Origin: Dysgonomonas sp. BGC7
Lineage (GTDB): Bacteria; Bacteroidota; Bacteroidia; Bacteroidales; Dysgonomonadaceae
Assembly: GCF_001261735.1 (NCBI RefSeq)
Contig: NZ_CVRP01000001.1
Span: 302,100-366,099, forward strand
Direction of reading: 5' to 3'
Length of the DNA: 64,000 nt
Numbering within the stretch: position 1 is the first letter of the stretch; each line of letters begins with the position of its first letter. Positions 29,395 through 39,102 of this stretch are shown one piece after another. The notes below the pieces were generated by a model that ran no database searches, was not told where the DNA came from, and saw nothing but the letters and a program-made list of their open reading frames with translations. Position numbers and translations under genes: made by a program.

Positions 29395-31017
29395 TTAATA
29401 TCCTGTATATTGAGTTAAGTTAGGATTAGAGCCTATATCATCAGCAGGGATAGGATATACATTGAACTTCTTATCGACTGCAATACCATTAAATGCTCCA
29501 CCTTTCCATTGCCATACATAAGAACTTGTTGTTAATTTGTCGAAGCGTACTAAATCGGTGCGGCGTTGTGCTTCGAAGAAGAATTCTCTTCCTCTTTCAT
29601 CTAAAATAAAATCGAGTGTAAGATCAGATGATGAGATCGTAGCAGATGAACTATTGTTGTATGCTCGTTTGCGTAAGTCGTTTACATATGTAAGAGCCAT
29701 AGCTGATGTTCCTCCCGAACCTCCACGAAGAACAGCTTCGGCATAGTTCAGATATATTTCACCAAGGCGCAATAGAGGAAAGTCAGTATAAGCAATATTA
29801 CTTGCCGGTTTAGACCCATCTTTGTTCATGTTCGAGTATTTTACTACGGGTATACCATCTTTATATCTGGAAGGTGTCAATATATCAATATTATCAGCCA
29901 GATCTGGTTTGAGCATAGAATAACGGCTGTCGCTACTCAATACATTTTCTTTTTCAAAAGTTTTTTGAAGAGAAACGCGAGCACGATTACCTTGCCATGC
30001 TCCCTGTGCATTGATACTCTCTTGTAACGATGATGGAACAAAGCTACATAATAAGAATGTCATACCTCCCCATGTTTGGGTATTGGCACCTTCGTAGCGT
30101 ATAGGGAATATCATCTCTCTTGATTTTCCATTGTCGGCTTTGAACATATCTGCATATTTAGTCTCCAGTTCGTATCCTACACCTAATACCTTATTACTGT
30201 AAGTGATACTTTCTGTATACTTAGCTTCACCTATGTATGCCTGAGCATTTAAGTAAAGACGCGATAATAGAGCCCATGCCGCAGCTTTAGTTGCACGACC
30301 ATAATATTTAGAATTGTAACCAACAAACGGTTCTATCAGATCTTTATCACAATCTATCAATTCTTGTTCTATATATGTAAATAGATCTTTAGCCATTATT
30401 TGTTTAGGGGCTACTTTTCCTACTTCATCAGCTTCTGTAACAAAAGGAACATTACGGAACATGTCTAACAGATAGAAGTAAGCCAAAGCTCTCATAAAAC
30501 GTGCATCTGCACGATAAGTGGTTATTTCAGCTTTTACACTGCTTTCCACTCCCCGGCTAGCCAGTTTTTCATCTGTAGTTTCGCGTAAATATTCATTAGC
30601 CAGATTCACTTGATAGTAGAGACGATAATACATTCCTTTAATGAATACGTTACCAGCGTCCCATGTCATATAATTGAAACGGTCGATACCAACATCATTC
30701 CAACAGCAATGAGCCTCGTCGGTTGGTAGTTGTTGCAAATTCCATAGAGCTCGAAGAAATGAAGCCTGACTACCACCGTCTACTCCGGCAACATCAGATT
30801 CTCCATCACCGGCTTCGTTTCCGGAAATAGCATATCCTGCATAAATTTTGGCCAAAGCTGACTTATAGGCTCCCAATTCTTTGCCATATGTAGTTTCTCC
30901 TACAGGTTCGTTGGGGTCGATAGGGAGAGTATCCAGATCTCCCAGACAGGATGTAAGAAATGTTGTAAAGCCGAACAACATTACTACTGTCATCAATTTA
31001 TATCTTATTGTTTTCAT
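29395..31017 (-). CDS. susD: SusD/RagB-family surface glycan-binding lipoprotein
   Basis: 540 residues, with a lipobox LTSC-LGDLDTLP. SusD-family blocks include the helical TPR-like region with ARFMRALAYFYLLDMFRNVPFV, AAWALLSRLYLNAQAYIGE, PLLRLGEIYLNYAEAVLR and the C-terminal LDFILDERGREFFFEAQRRTDLVRF. It forms the lid over the SusC channel and delivers glycans to it. Located 21 bp after susC. The SusB and SusE homologues around it point to starch or malto-oligosaccharides. Confidence 0.94.
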   Translation of the reverse strand: MKTIRYKLMTVVMLFGFTTFLTSCLGDLDTLPIDPNEPVGETTYGKELGAYKSALAKIYAGYAISGNEAGDGESDVAGVDGGSQASFLRALWNLQQLPTDEAHCCWNDVGIDRFNYMTWDAGNVFIKGMYYRLYYQVNLANEYLRETTDEKLASRGVESSVKAEITTYRADARFMRALAYFYLLDMFRNVPFVTEADEVGKVAPKQIMAKDLFTYIEQELIDCDKDLIEPFVGYNSKYYGRATKAAAWALLSRLYLNAQAYIGEAKYTESITYSNKVLGVGYELETKYADMFKADNGKSREMIFPIRYEGANTQTWGGMTFLLCSFVPSSLQESINAQGAWQGNRARVSLQKTFEKENVLSSDSRYSMLKPDLADNIDILTPSRYKDGIPVVKYSNMNKDGSKPASNIAYTDFPLLRLGEIYLNYAEAVLRGGSGGTSAMALTYVNDLRKRAYNNSSSATISSSDLTLDFILDERGREFFFEAQRRTDLVRFDKLTTSSYVWQWKGGAFNGIAVDKKFNVYPIPADDIGSNPNLTQYTGY

Positions 31018-31038
31018 ATTTCTTGTATTTTCAGGGAA

Positions 31039-34000
31039 TTAAAAGTTTAGATTCAAACCAAACATGAATATACGAGGACGTGGATAAATATTATTATCTA
31101 TACCTTCATTGTTAAATTCAGGATCTAGTCCATCATATTTAGTTATAATAAATGGATTTTGAACGGTGCCGTATATGCGTGCTGAACTTAACCATTTTGC
31201 TACATTCTGGAATGTATAACCTATTGAAATATTATCCATACGCAAGAATGATGCATTTTGTACATAATAGCTTGACAAATATTGAGGTTCGCTAAAGTTG
31301 GTATAAGATGCAGAACTGATACGGTTTTTCAGGAATCCTGTAGGGTCTAGCATCGAAGAGCCTCCATAAGCTTCACGATTAGACTGAATATTATTGTAAG
31401 CATAATTACCCAAGCTAGCGCGCAGCGCAAAATTAAAGTCCCAGTTTTTATAAGAAAGTTGAGATGTAAGTCCCATGAATACATCCGGTGCAGATTTCTT
31501 ATAAGTTATCAGGTCATCAGTATCAATCACTCCATCCTTATTCTGGTCTACATATGCTCCTTCGATAGGTTTACCGGCAGAATCATATATTTGTTGGTAA
31601 ACATAAAATGAATTAAATGGTTGATTCAGAGCATGTATAAGAACATTGTTTCCTGTACCTCCGGTTATACCTCCATGTATAATTCCCTTATAATTAGGAT
31701 TGTCGAAGTCTAACATTTTAGAGATTTCGTTCTTATTATATGAAACGTTATAACCAAGAGTCCAGTTCAGATCTTTAGATTCAATGACATGTCCGGTTAT
31801 ATTAAACTCTATACCTTTATTTGTAAGCTCTCCCTGATTAGTTAGTAATTGGTTACTAAAGTTAGTTCCGGCAGCAATAAATATATTATTCAATAAGTCT
31901 TTAGTCTTACGATAATATGCATCTACGGTTCCTGTTATACGATTTCCTAAAAATCCATAATCTAATCCAACGTTATAAGTTGTTGTTTCTTCCCATTTCA
32001 AATCTTTGTCGTAAGCATTAGGTCTTAGTAATTGGATCATTTCATCTCCCCAGAAATAATTAGCTCCCGGTTTGCTATACATATATTTATTGAGATATGG
32101 ATAATTATTCGGATTTCCGTTTACATCAGGAAGATTTTGCTGACCTGTAATACCATAACCTAAACGTATTTTTAGATCAGACATCAGATTCTGGTTTTTC
32201 ATAAAGCCTTCTTCCGATACTCTCCATGCTAAAGCAGCTGAAGGAAATAGTCCCCAACGATTGTCTTTAGAGAAACGAGATGAACCGTCGTTACGTAATG
32301 TCAGAGTCAATAAATATTTGTTATTGAAAGTATAATTGAAACGTCCAAAGAAGGAAATTAAATAATTCTCAGATTTATAGCTTTTTCCATCTTGATAAGT
32401 TCCTGCTCCTTTTTGTTTTTGCATAGCAAGAGAATAAGGATATACTGTAGAGTCCCATCTGTAGAAGTATTGCCATGAATAACCTCCCATTATGTCGAAG
32501 CGGTGTTTGTTATTTATTTCTTTTGCATAATTGAGGTAAAAATCCATTAAATAATTCTTTTTGCTCTGTTCATAGTTCTCGTTTTCTCCAAATCCGCTTT
32601 TGAATTTTCCGGTTACCCATGATAGCACAGAGTTGTCATCAATAGTATTCCATTCCATACTACGAGATATGTCATAACCCAAATTCAGATTTGCTCTTAA
32701 ATCCGGTAGAAAGTGCATTTTATAATCAAACTGTACATTTCCCACGCTTCTTCTTACTCTTGCTGTATTATGACGAGAGTTTAATGCGTCCACCGGGTTA
32801 GATAAACCTATGTCGATAGGGGTTTTTCCATCAGCTTTTAATGATAGATAATATCCGTTACCCGGATCTCCATCTTTGTAATCCGGCATATAAACAGGTT
32901 TTGTTGGATCAAATTCTGCTGCCGCACCAATAGCTCCGGTGTTGGCAAATCTATTTAGATTATAAACGCCTTTTAGGTTCAACTGTACACTTAACATGTT
33001 GTTGAAGAATTTTGGATTCAGGTTAATCGCACCTGTCCAACGTTCAAGGCTAGAAGTCTTTAAAATACCTTCCTCATTAGTATATCCCAAAGATACACGA
33101 TAAGGAACTGATCCCGCAGCACCTCCTACACTTATGTTATGATCTGAACTAAATGCAGTTTTGAATATTTGATCCTGCCAATTTGTTTTTGTATTTCCTA
33201 GCGCTTTATAAGCATCGCTTTCTGTTCCATATTTGTCTGTAACAAATTGACGAAACTCATCTGCACCCATCATATCCACTTCTCCTGTTTTGGTGCTAAC
33301 TGAGAAAGTCCCATTGTAGCTAACTTTAGGTTTAGATCCTATAGCTCCTTTTTTAGTCGTGATTATGATTACACCGTTAGATGCACGGGATCCATAAATA
33401 GCTGTAGCAGAAGCATCTTTTAGAACAGTAAAACTTTCTATATCATTAGAGTTAATAGTAGATAGAGCGTTACCCATACCTTTTACTCCGGCACTATTGT
33501 CTACAGGCACTCCGTCAATAACTATCAGAGGGTCGTTAGTGGCTGACAATGATGATCCACCACGAATACGAATAGTAGCTCCGGCACCGGGAGCTCCACC
33601 ATCTGAAACAACGCTTACGCCGGGAGCTTTACCAACCAACAGGTCTGAAGCCGAAGTAGCCATACCTTTAGCTAAATTATTAGCTGAAACAGTGGTGACA
33701 GCTCCTGTCAGATCTTCTTTTTTTACAGTTCCATAGCCAATTACAACTACTTCTTGCAGAAGTTCGGTATCTTCGGCTAAGGTTACATTTATACTTGTTT
33801 TTCCACCTACAGGTATCTCTTGGTTCTTATATCCTACATAGGAAAAAACCAATATTGCATCGGCTGGTGTATTAATAGTATAATTACCGTCTATATCGGT
33901 TACTGTTCCGATAGTCGACCCTTTGACAACAACGCTTCCGCTTATAATAGCTTCACCATTATTATCTTTCACATTTCCTTTTACTGTAATGTTTGAGCCA

Positions 34001-34092
34001 CTTTGGCCATACATACTAGATGAAAAAGAGAGCATGCTTACTATCAGTAGTAAGAATACTTTCATACATCTGTTCTTAATCTTCTTTTTCAT
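31039..34092 (-). CDS. susC: SusC/RagA TonB-linked outer-membrane importer
   Basis: From ATG 34092 the protein has 1017 residues. After the signal peptide (ending MYGQ) comes a CarboxypepD_reg-like domain with VKGNVKDNNGEAIISGSVVVKGS, then the TonB box-like VVVIGYGTVKKEDLTGAV, the plug domain with SGVSVVSDGGAPGAGATIRIRGG and VIDGVPVDN, and a 22-strand-type barrel ending in FMFGLNLNF. It imports oligosaccharides as a complex with SusD. The same unit holds susD and susE. The 5' region of about 680 bp is unusually long. Confidence 0.95.
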   Translation of the reverse strand: MKKKIKNRCMKVFLLLIVSMLSFSSSMYGQSGSNITVKGNVKDNNGEAIISGSVVVKGSTIGTVTDIDGNYTINTPADAILVFSYVGYKNQEIPVGGKTSINVTLAEDTELLQEVVVIGYGTVKKEDLTGAVTTVSANNLAKGMATSASDLLVGKAPGVSVVSDGGAPGAGATIRIRGGSSLSATNDPLIVIDGVPVDNSAGVKGMGNALSTINSNDIESFTVLKDASATAIYGSRASNGVIIITTKKGAIGSKPKVSYNGTFSVSTKTGEVDMMGADEFRQFVTDKYGTESDAYKALGNTKTNWQDQIFKTAFSSDHNISVGGAAGSVPYRVSLGYTNEEGILKTSSLERWTGAINLNPKFFNNMLSVQLNLKGVYNLNRFANTGAIGAAAEFDPTKPVYMPDYKDGDPGNGYYLSLKADGKTPIDIGLSNPVDALNSRHNTARVRRSVGNVQFDYKMHFLPDLRANLNLGYDISRSMEWNTIDDNSVLSWVTGKFKSGFGENENYEQSKKNYLMDFYLNYAKEINNKHRFDIMGGYSWQYFYRWDSTVYPYSLAMQKQKGAGTYQDGKSYKSENYLISFFGRFNYTFNNKYLLTLTLRNDGSSRFSKDNRWGLFPSAALAWRVSEEGFMKNQNLMSDLKIRLGYGITGQQNLPDVNGNPNNYPYLNKYMYSKPGANYFWGDEMIQLLRPNAYDKDLKWEETTTYNVGLDYGFLGNRITGTVDAYYRKTKDLLNNIFIAAGTNFSNQLLTNQGELTNKGIEFNITGHVIESKDLNWTLGYNVSYNKNEISKMLDFDNPNYKGIIHGGITGGTGNNVLIHALNQPFNSFYVYQQIYDSAGKPIEGAYVDQNKDGVIDTDDLITYKKSAPDVFMGLTSQLSYKNWDFNFALRASLGNYAYNNIQSNREAYGGSSMLDPTGFLKNRISSASYTNFSEPQYLSSYYVQNASFLRMDNISIGYTFQNVAKWLSSARIYGTVQNPFIITKYDGLDPEFNNEGIDNNIYPRPRIFMFGLNLNF

Positions 34093-34774
34093 TTGAATAA
34101 TCATAAGATTAACATTAATATTGATTGATTTGCTTTATTAAGAATTTGTTTTTGTAGATATATACAACGAATTTCCCCACTTTAGGATACTCGTATTTAG
34201 ACACACATACACTCTAAATTTTTAAACGATATTTTTTATAGATGAGACGATTTTATATTTCTTGGCTATTATGATCAGTCCATTTAGTTGACAAAATAAA
34301 ATATCAGTAACTATTGTATTTTGTATTTCCTTAGGTATAAAGTTTAAGTTCACTCCATTCATTATATTCATCACAGGTACTTATCATGGTTATCCTTTTC
34401 TCATGGCACTTATGCTTTGTACTACAAATATCAGAACAAGTATTATCTCCTTTGATATAAAATTTTACAAATATTAGGTTTTTGTTATGCAAACGATTGC
34501 GTAAATGTGAAATATTATGTATTGTTATAAAGCTATAATTTATAGCTTTTTATAATTGGTTTTAATAATTTAAAAACAATTTGTGTTAAAAAGAAATTTG
34601 GATTTAATACTTTTGTTTGGTATTAATGCCTTATCGGAAAATAAAACAAATACATACTATAAACTGTTAATTACCTAAAACAAAGCAGTTCTGATTATAC
34701 CTGTTTTCGAATTGAACAAACTTATAGTGATAATAGTTTAAAAACAAAGACTATAAACAATCTATCAATATATA
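34093..34774. other. long divergent intergenic region between susC and the efflux operon
   Basis: 682 bp of AT-rich DNA without a convincing gene. It contains a LacI/cre-like operator (34488-34501), an AT-rich near-palindrome with 10-bp arms (34529-34538 with 34540-34549), and a plus-strand -7 match TACTTTTG (34608-34615) that could serve the efflux operon. A minus-strand -33/-7 pair (34717-34748, 20-bp spacer) would give susC a leader of over 600 bases, so it is doubtful. Confidence 0.5.
34488..34501. promoter_or_regulatory. LacI-family/cre-like operator upstream of susC
   Basis: TGCAAACGATTGCG matches TGnAAnCGnTTnCA except for the last base. Its reverse complement shares 13 contiguous bases (GCAATCGTTTGCA) with the site upstream of the GH97 gene, suggesting one regulator for both Sus units. 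It lies about 400 bp from the susC start, so its exact target promoter is not clear. Confidence 0.5.
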
Positions 34775-35947
34775 ATGAATAGAAAAAAAACAATCTGCCT
34801 TATAGCTGCACTTTGCTTATTAGCAAGTGCGTGCAAAGAAATGACAGAAAATCTGCCAATAGTAGAAGTAGAACCTGCCGCTATCGACAATATTGAGATA
34901 TATGGAGAATATGTTGGTTTAATAGAAGCATCTCATAGGGTAGAAATACATGCCCGTGTAGAGGGGTTTCTTGAACGGATAACTTTTAGTGGAGGCAAAA
35001 GAGTGACAACCGGTGAGCCTCTTTTCTATATAAACAATGCTACATATAAAGCCAAAGTAGAAAAGGCTAAAGCTCAACTGAAAAGAGATGAAGCCCAAGC
35101 TCTGAAAGCGGAGGGAGATTTGGCTCGAATAGAACCTCTCTACAATCAGAATGCAGCAAGCCGTTTAGACTTGGACAATGCTATTGCTGCTCTTAATATG
35201 GCAAAGGCTAATGTTGCTATGAGTAAGGCCGATTTGGAACAAGCTGATCTGGAGTTGGGATATACAATAGTAAGGTCTCCTTTGTCCGGATATATAAGCG
35301 AGTCGTATGTTGATATAGGAAACCTTGTGGGTAAGTCAGGAACTTCTTTACTGGCTACTGTCGTTAGTCGGGATACGGTATTAGTCGATTTCAAAATGAC
35401 ATCTTTAGATTATTTGCGTAGTCAGCGCCGGAATGTACACCTAGGAGAGTTGGATAGCACTCGTTCGTGGCAGCCTACAGTCACCGTTACTCTGGCCGAT
35501 AATTCTGTATATAGCGAAAAAGGTATTGTCGATTTTGCCTCTCCTCAAGTAGATCCTAAAACCGGAACATTTGGAGTAAGAGCCAAGTTGCCTAATCCTA
35601 ATCAGGTTTTACTGCCTGGGCAGTTTACCAGAGTAAAGCTGTTGTTGGACGTTATGGAAAATGTAGTTGTAGTACCTAGAAAAGCTATATCTATAGAAAA
35701 AGGCGGAGCTTTCATCTTTGTTATATTACCCGATAGTGTTATAGAAAAAAGATATGTGGAAACAGGCCCTGAACAGGAAAATAAAATTGTAGTAACCCGT
35801 GGATTAAATGTTGGTGAAAATATTGTAGTAGAAGGATTCCAAAAGTTAGGACATGGACAACGAGCTATTCCTCGTACTAAGGAGGAAGAGCAAAAAATAG
35901 AGGCTTTGCAAAAAGAGCAAAATTCAAAAGGGGAGGATAAAGAATGA
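34775..35947 (+). CDS. RND efflux periplasmic adaptor (AcrA/MexA family)
   Basis: 390-residue lipoprotein (LASAC-KEM). The membrane-fusion architecture is clear: barrel-sandwich half IEIHARVEGFLERITFSGGKRV, an alpha-helical hairpin (residues ~85-145, KVEKAKAQLKRDEAQALKAEGDLARIEPL), the second lipoyl half LGYTIVRSPLSGYISESYVDIGNLVG, then beta-barrel and membrane-proximal domains. It links the inner-membrane pump to the outer-membrane channel. Its stop overlaps the pump gene start by four bases (ATGA). No regulator gene lies next to it. Confidence 0.93.
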   Translation: MNRKKTICLIAALCLLASACKEMTENLPIVEVEPAAIDNIEIYGEYVGLIEASHRVEIHARVEGFLERITFSGGKRVTTGEPLFYINNATYKAKVEKAKAQLKRDEAQALKAEGDLARIEPLYNQNAASRLDLDNAIAALNMAKANVAMSKADLEQADLELGYTIVRSPLSGYISESYVDIGNLVGKSGTSLLATVVSRDTVLVDFKMTSLDYLRSQRRNVHLGELDSTRSWQPTVTVTLADNSVYSEKGIVDFASPQVDPKTGTFGVRAKLPNPNQVLLPGQFTRVKLLLDVMENVVVVPRKAISIEKGGAFIFVILPDSVIEKRYVETGPEQENKIVVTRGLNVGENIVVEGFQKLGHGQRAIPRTKEEEQKIEALQKEQNSKGEDKE

Positions 35948-38900
35948 AGCCCGGATTCTTTATAGAAAGACCAGTCCTTTCAACAGTCTTATCTTTGCTG
36001 ATAGTAATTCTTGGTATTATTGGGTTGGTATTGTTACCTATCGAACAATATCCGCAGATAACACCTCCTGTTGTAAAGATTAGCGCTTCTTATCCCGGTG
36101 CAAATGCGACGACTGTTTCGCAGGCTGTAGCTACACCCATCGAACAAGAATTGAACGGTACTCCCGGAATGATATATATGGAATCGAGTAGTTCTAACTC
36201 GGGGGGGCTATCTATCACTGTTACATTTGATGTAAATACAAATGCTGATCTTGCCGCCGTAGAAATACAAAACAGGGTGAAACTTGCTGAATCCCGACTT
36301 CCGGCAGAAGTTTTACAGAGTGGAATTTCTGTAGAGAAACAAGCTCCCGGTCAGTTGATGACTATAGCTCTAACATCGGACGATCCTAAATATGACGAAA
36401 TATATTTGAGTAATTACGCAACTATAAATATATTGGATGTAATCAGGCGTATTCCCGGGGTAGGGCGTGTGTCGAATGTTGGTAGTCGCTATTATGGTAT
36501 GCAAATATGGGTTTACCCCGATCGTTTAGCGAGCTTTGGGCTTACAGTCAAAGACTTGCAAAATGCCTTGAAAGATCAGAATAGAGAATCGGCTGCGGGT
36601 GAGTTGGGTAAACAACCTATTGTAAATGTAGATGTGGCCATGCCTATTACAGCACAAGGGAGATTGTCGACAGTAAGCCAGTTTGAAGATATTGTAGTAA
36701 AAGCAGATAACGATGGCTCTTTTATCAGAATGCGAGATGTGGCAAGAGTATCTCTTGAGGCTTCTTCGTATAGCACCGAAAGTGGACTGAATGGAAAATA
36801 TGCTACAATGCTGAGTATATATATGCTTCCCGGAGCTAATGCTATGGAAGTTGCTGACGAAGTGAAGAATGCGATGACACAAATAAAGGAAGATTTTCCG
36901 GAAGGACTTGATTATCTTATTCCGTTTGATATGACAGAATATATAGGAGAATCTATTCACGAAGTATATAAAACCCTGTTAGAAGCACTTACTTTGGTAA
37001 TAATTGTGGTATTTCTTTCTTTACAAAACTGGAGAGCATCAATAATTCCCATAGTGGCCGTTCCTATATCCTTGATTGGTACATTCGGCTTTATGTTGGC
37101 AATGGGCTTTTCACTGAATATGCTTACTCTTCTCGGGCTAGTTTTAGCCATTGGTATAGTTGTTGATGATGCTATTGTTGTCGTCGAGAATGTGGAACGC
37201 ATAATGGAAGAAAAAGGAGTTAGTGCCCGTGAAGCTACGCACCGAGCTATGAACGAACTGGCAGGCGCTTTGATTGCAACCTCTTTAGTTCTTGCCGCAG
37301 TGTTTGTGCCTGTTAGCTTTCTCGATGGAATAACAGGATCACTTTACAGGCAATTTTCTGTTACCATAGTTGTATCTGTTCTTATTTCGGCAGTAGTAGC
37401 TCTCACATTGAGTCCTACCATGTGCGCACTGATACTTCGTCCATCACAAAAAGAGGAGAAGAAGAATGTAGTATTCAGAAAAATAAATCAGTGGTTAGCT
37501 AAAGGAAACAGTAAATACGCTAATATACTGATGAAGGTGATAAATAATCCTCGTCGTATAATGGCAGGATTCGGTATGGTACTTGTTTTCATTTTTGTAT
37601 TAAATAAAGTTATTCCAACCAGTTTTATTCCACAAGAAGACCAAGGGTACTTTACGGTAGAACTTGAGATGCCTGAGGGAACTACTCTCGAACGGATGCG
37701 TATAGTTGCCGACCGAGCTGTAGAATATCTGGATCATCACTCGGCAGTGGAGTATGTACAAAATGTCACCGGATCGAGTCCTCGGGTAGGAACTAATCAG
37801 GGTAGAACTACTCTTACCGTGATTCTTAAATCGTGGAAAGAAAGAAGTGTCGGAGTAGATCAGGTTATGCGCGATGCCCAGAAAGAATTTTATAATTATC
37901 CTGAAATAAGAGCTTTCGTAAGCCGTCCACCGGCAATACCGGGCTTGGGATCTGCCGGTGGTGTAGAGATGAAACTACAAGCTCGATCTGATGCAAAATG
38001 GGATGATCTTGTTGCTGCAACTGATACATTTATGTACTATGCAGGAAAATCAAAAATATTGTCGAATGTGTCATCTTCCTTGCAGCCCGAAATACCACAG
38101 CTTTATTTTGATGTAGACAGAGATCAGGCTATGTTGTTGGGAGTACCTATGTCCGATATATTCTCTACAATGAAAGCTTATCTGGGTTCGGTATATGTTA
38201 ACGACTTCAATATGTTTAACCGTATATATAAAGTATATATACAAGCCGATCAAAGTTTTAGGGCTACTCCTAACGATATCAATCTGTTTTACGTAAAAAC
38301 AGCTAATGGCTCAATGGTTCCTCTTACAGCTCTGGGTAAAACCAGTTATACTACAGGTCCCGGAAATATTACACGTTTCAATATGTATACTTCTGCATCT
38401 ATGCAGGTTACTCCTGCTTCAGGGTATAGTTCCGGAGAGGCTATGAACGAGATACAAAAAATATCAAAAGACCATTTGCCTGATAATATTGGAGTAGCAT
38501 GGAGTGGGCTTTCTTTTCAGGAACAAAAAGCCAGCGGACAAACAGGTGTTGTGTTAGGATTAGTGTTTTTGTTTGTATTTCTTTTCCTTGCTGCTCTTTA
38601 TGAAAGCTGGACAATCCCTATATCGGTATTGTTATCTCTGCCTATAGCAGCATTGGGTGCTTTTCTCGGAATATGGGTGCTGGGGCTGGAAAATGATATT
38701 TATTTTCAGATAGGTTTAGTTACCCTTATTGGTCTTGCGGCCAAGAATGCTATCCTTATTGTCGAGTTTGCCAAGGTACAGGTTGATGCGGGTATGCAAC
38801 CCGTTTTTGCAGCCATGCAAGCAGCAAAACTTCGCTTTCGCCCTATCCTGATGACTTCTCTTGCATTCGTGCTTGGTATGTTGCCTATGGTTATTGCATC

Positions 38901-39102
38901 AGGGCCGGGATCGGCAAGTAGACATTCTATCGGTACCGGAGTCTTTTTTGGTATGATTGGAGCCATTACTTTGGGAATAATACTTGTTCCGTTCTTCTTT
39001 GTAATGGTATATAAAGTGAAAAATAAATTTAAAATACCGGAATTGAAATTTCCACGATTCTTGAAAATCAAAAAGCTAATCAGAAAGAATGAAAATGAGT
39101 AA
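35944..39102 (+). CDS. RND multidrug efflux permease (AcrB/MexB, HAE1 family)
   Basis: 1052 residues, with 12 transmembrane segments in the usual 1+5 / 1+5 arrangement and two large periplasmic loops. The N-terminal FFIERPVLSTVLSLLIVILG, the HAE1 motif IPIVAVPISLIGTFGFM, and the TM4 proton-relay aspartates in GIVVDDAIVVVENVERIMEE are all present; the mirrored second half has GLAAKNAILIVEFA. It exports drugs or other amphiphiles by proton exchange. The substrate range cannot be read from the sequence. The outer-membrane factor gene overlaps its 3' end by 14 bp. Confidence 0.95.
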   Translation: MKPGFFIERPVLSTVLSLLIVILGIIGLVLLPIEQYPQITPPVVKISASYPGANATTVSQAVATPIEQELNGTPGMIYMESSSSNSGGLSITVTFDVNTNADLAAVEIQNRVKLAESRLPAEVLQSGISVEKQAPGQLMTIALTSDDPKYDEIYLSNYATINILDVIRRIPGVGRVSNVGSRYYGMQIWVYPDRLASFGLTVKDLQNALKDQNRESAAGELGKQPIVNVDVAMPITAQGRLSTVSQFEDIVVKADNDGSFIRMRDVARVSLEASSYSTESGLNGKYATMLSIYMLPGANAMEVADEVKNAMTQIKEDFPEGLDYLIPFDMTEYIGESIHEVYKTLLEALTLVIIVVFLSLQNWRASIIPIVAVPISLIGTFGFMLAMGFSLNMLTLLGLVLAIGIVVDDAIVVVENVERIMEEKGVSAREATHRAMNELAGALIATSLVLAAVFVPVSFLDGITGSLYRQFSVTIVVSVLISAVVALTLSPTMCALILRPSQKEEKKNVVFRKINQWLAKGNSKYANILMKVINNPRRIMAGFGMVLVFIFVLNKVIPTSFIPQEDQGYFTVELEMPEGTTLERMRIVADRAVEYLDHHSAVEYVQNVTGSSPRVGTNQGRTTLTVILKSWKERSVGVDQVMRDAQKEFYNYPEIRAFVSRPPAIPGLGSAGGVEMKLQARSDAKWDDLVAATDTFMYYAGKSKILSNVSSSLQPEIPQLYFDVDRDQAMLLGVPMSDIFSTMKAYLGSVYVNDFNMFNRIYKVYIQADQSFRATPNDINLFYVKTANGSMVPLTALGKTSYTTGPGNITRFNMYTSASMQVTPASGYSSGEAMNEIQKISKDHLPDNIGVAWSGLSFQEQKASGQTGVVLGLVFLFVFLFLAALYESWTIPISVLLSLPIAALGAFLGIWVLGLENDIYFQIGLVTLIGLAAKNAILIVEFAKVQVDAGMQPVFAAMQAAKLRFRPILMTSLAFVLGMLPMVIASGPGSASRHSIGTGVFFGMIGAITLGIILVPFFFVMVYKVKNKFKIPELKFPRFLKIKKLIRKNENE

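Noticed and set aside
34717..34748. Minus-strand -33/-7 pair proposed as the susC promoter
   Set aside because: The spacing fits, but the start would be more than 600 bases from the susC ATG; in an AT-rich region a chance match is likely. Noted in the intergenic entry only.
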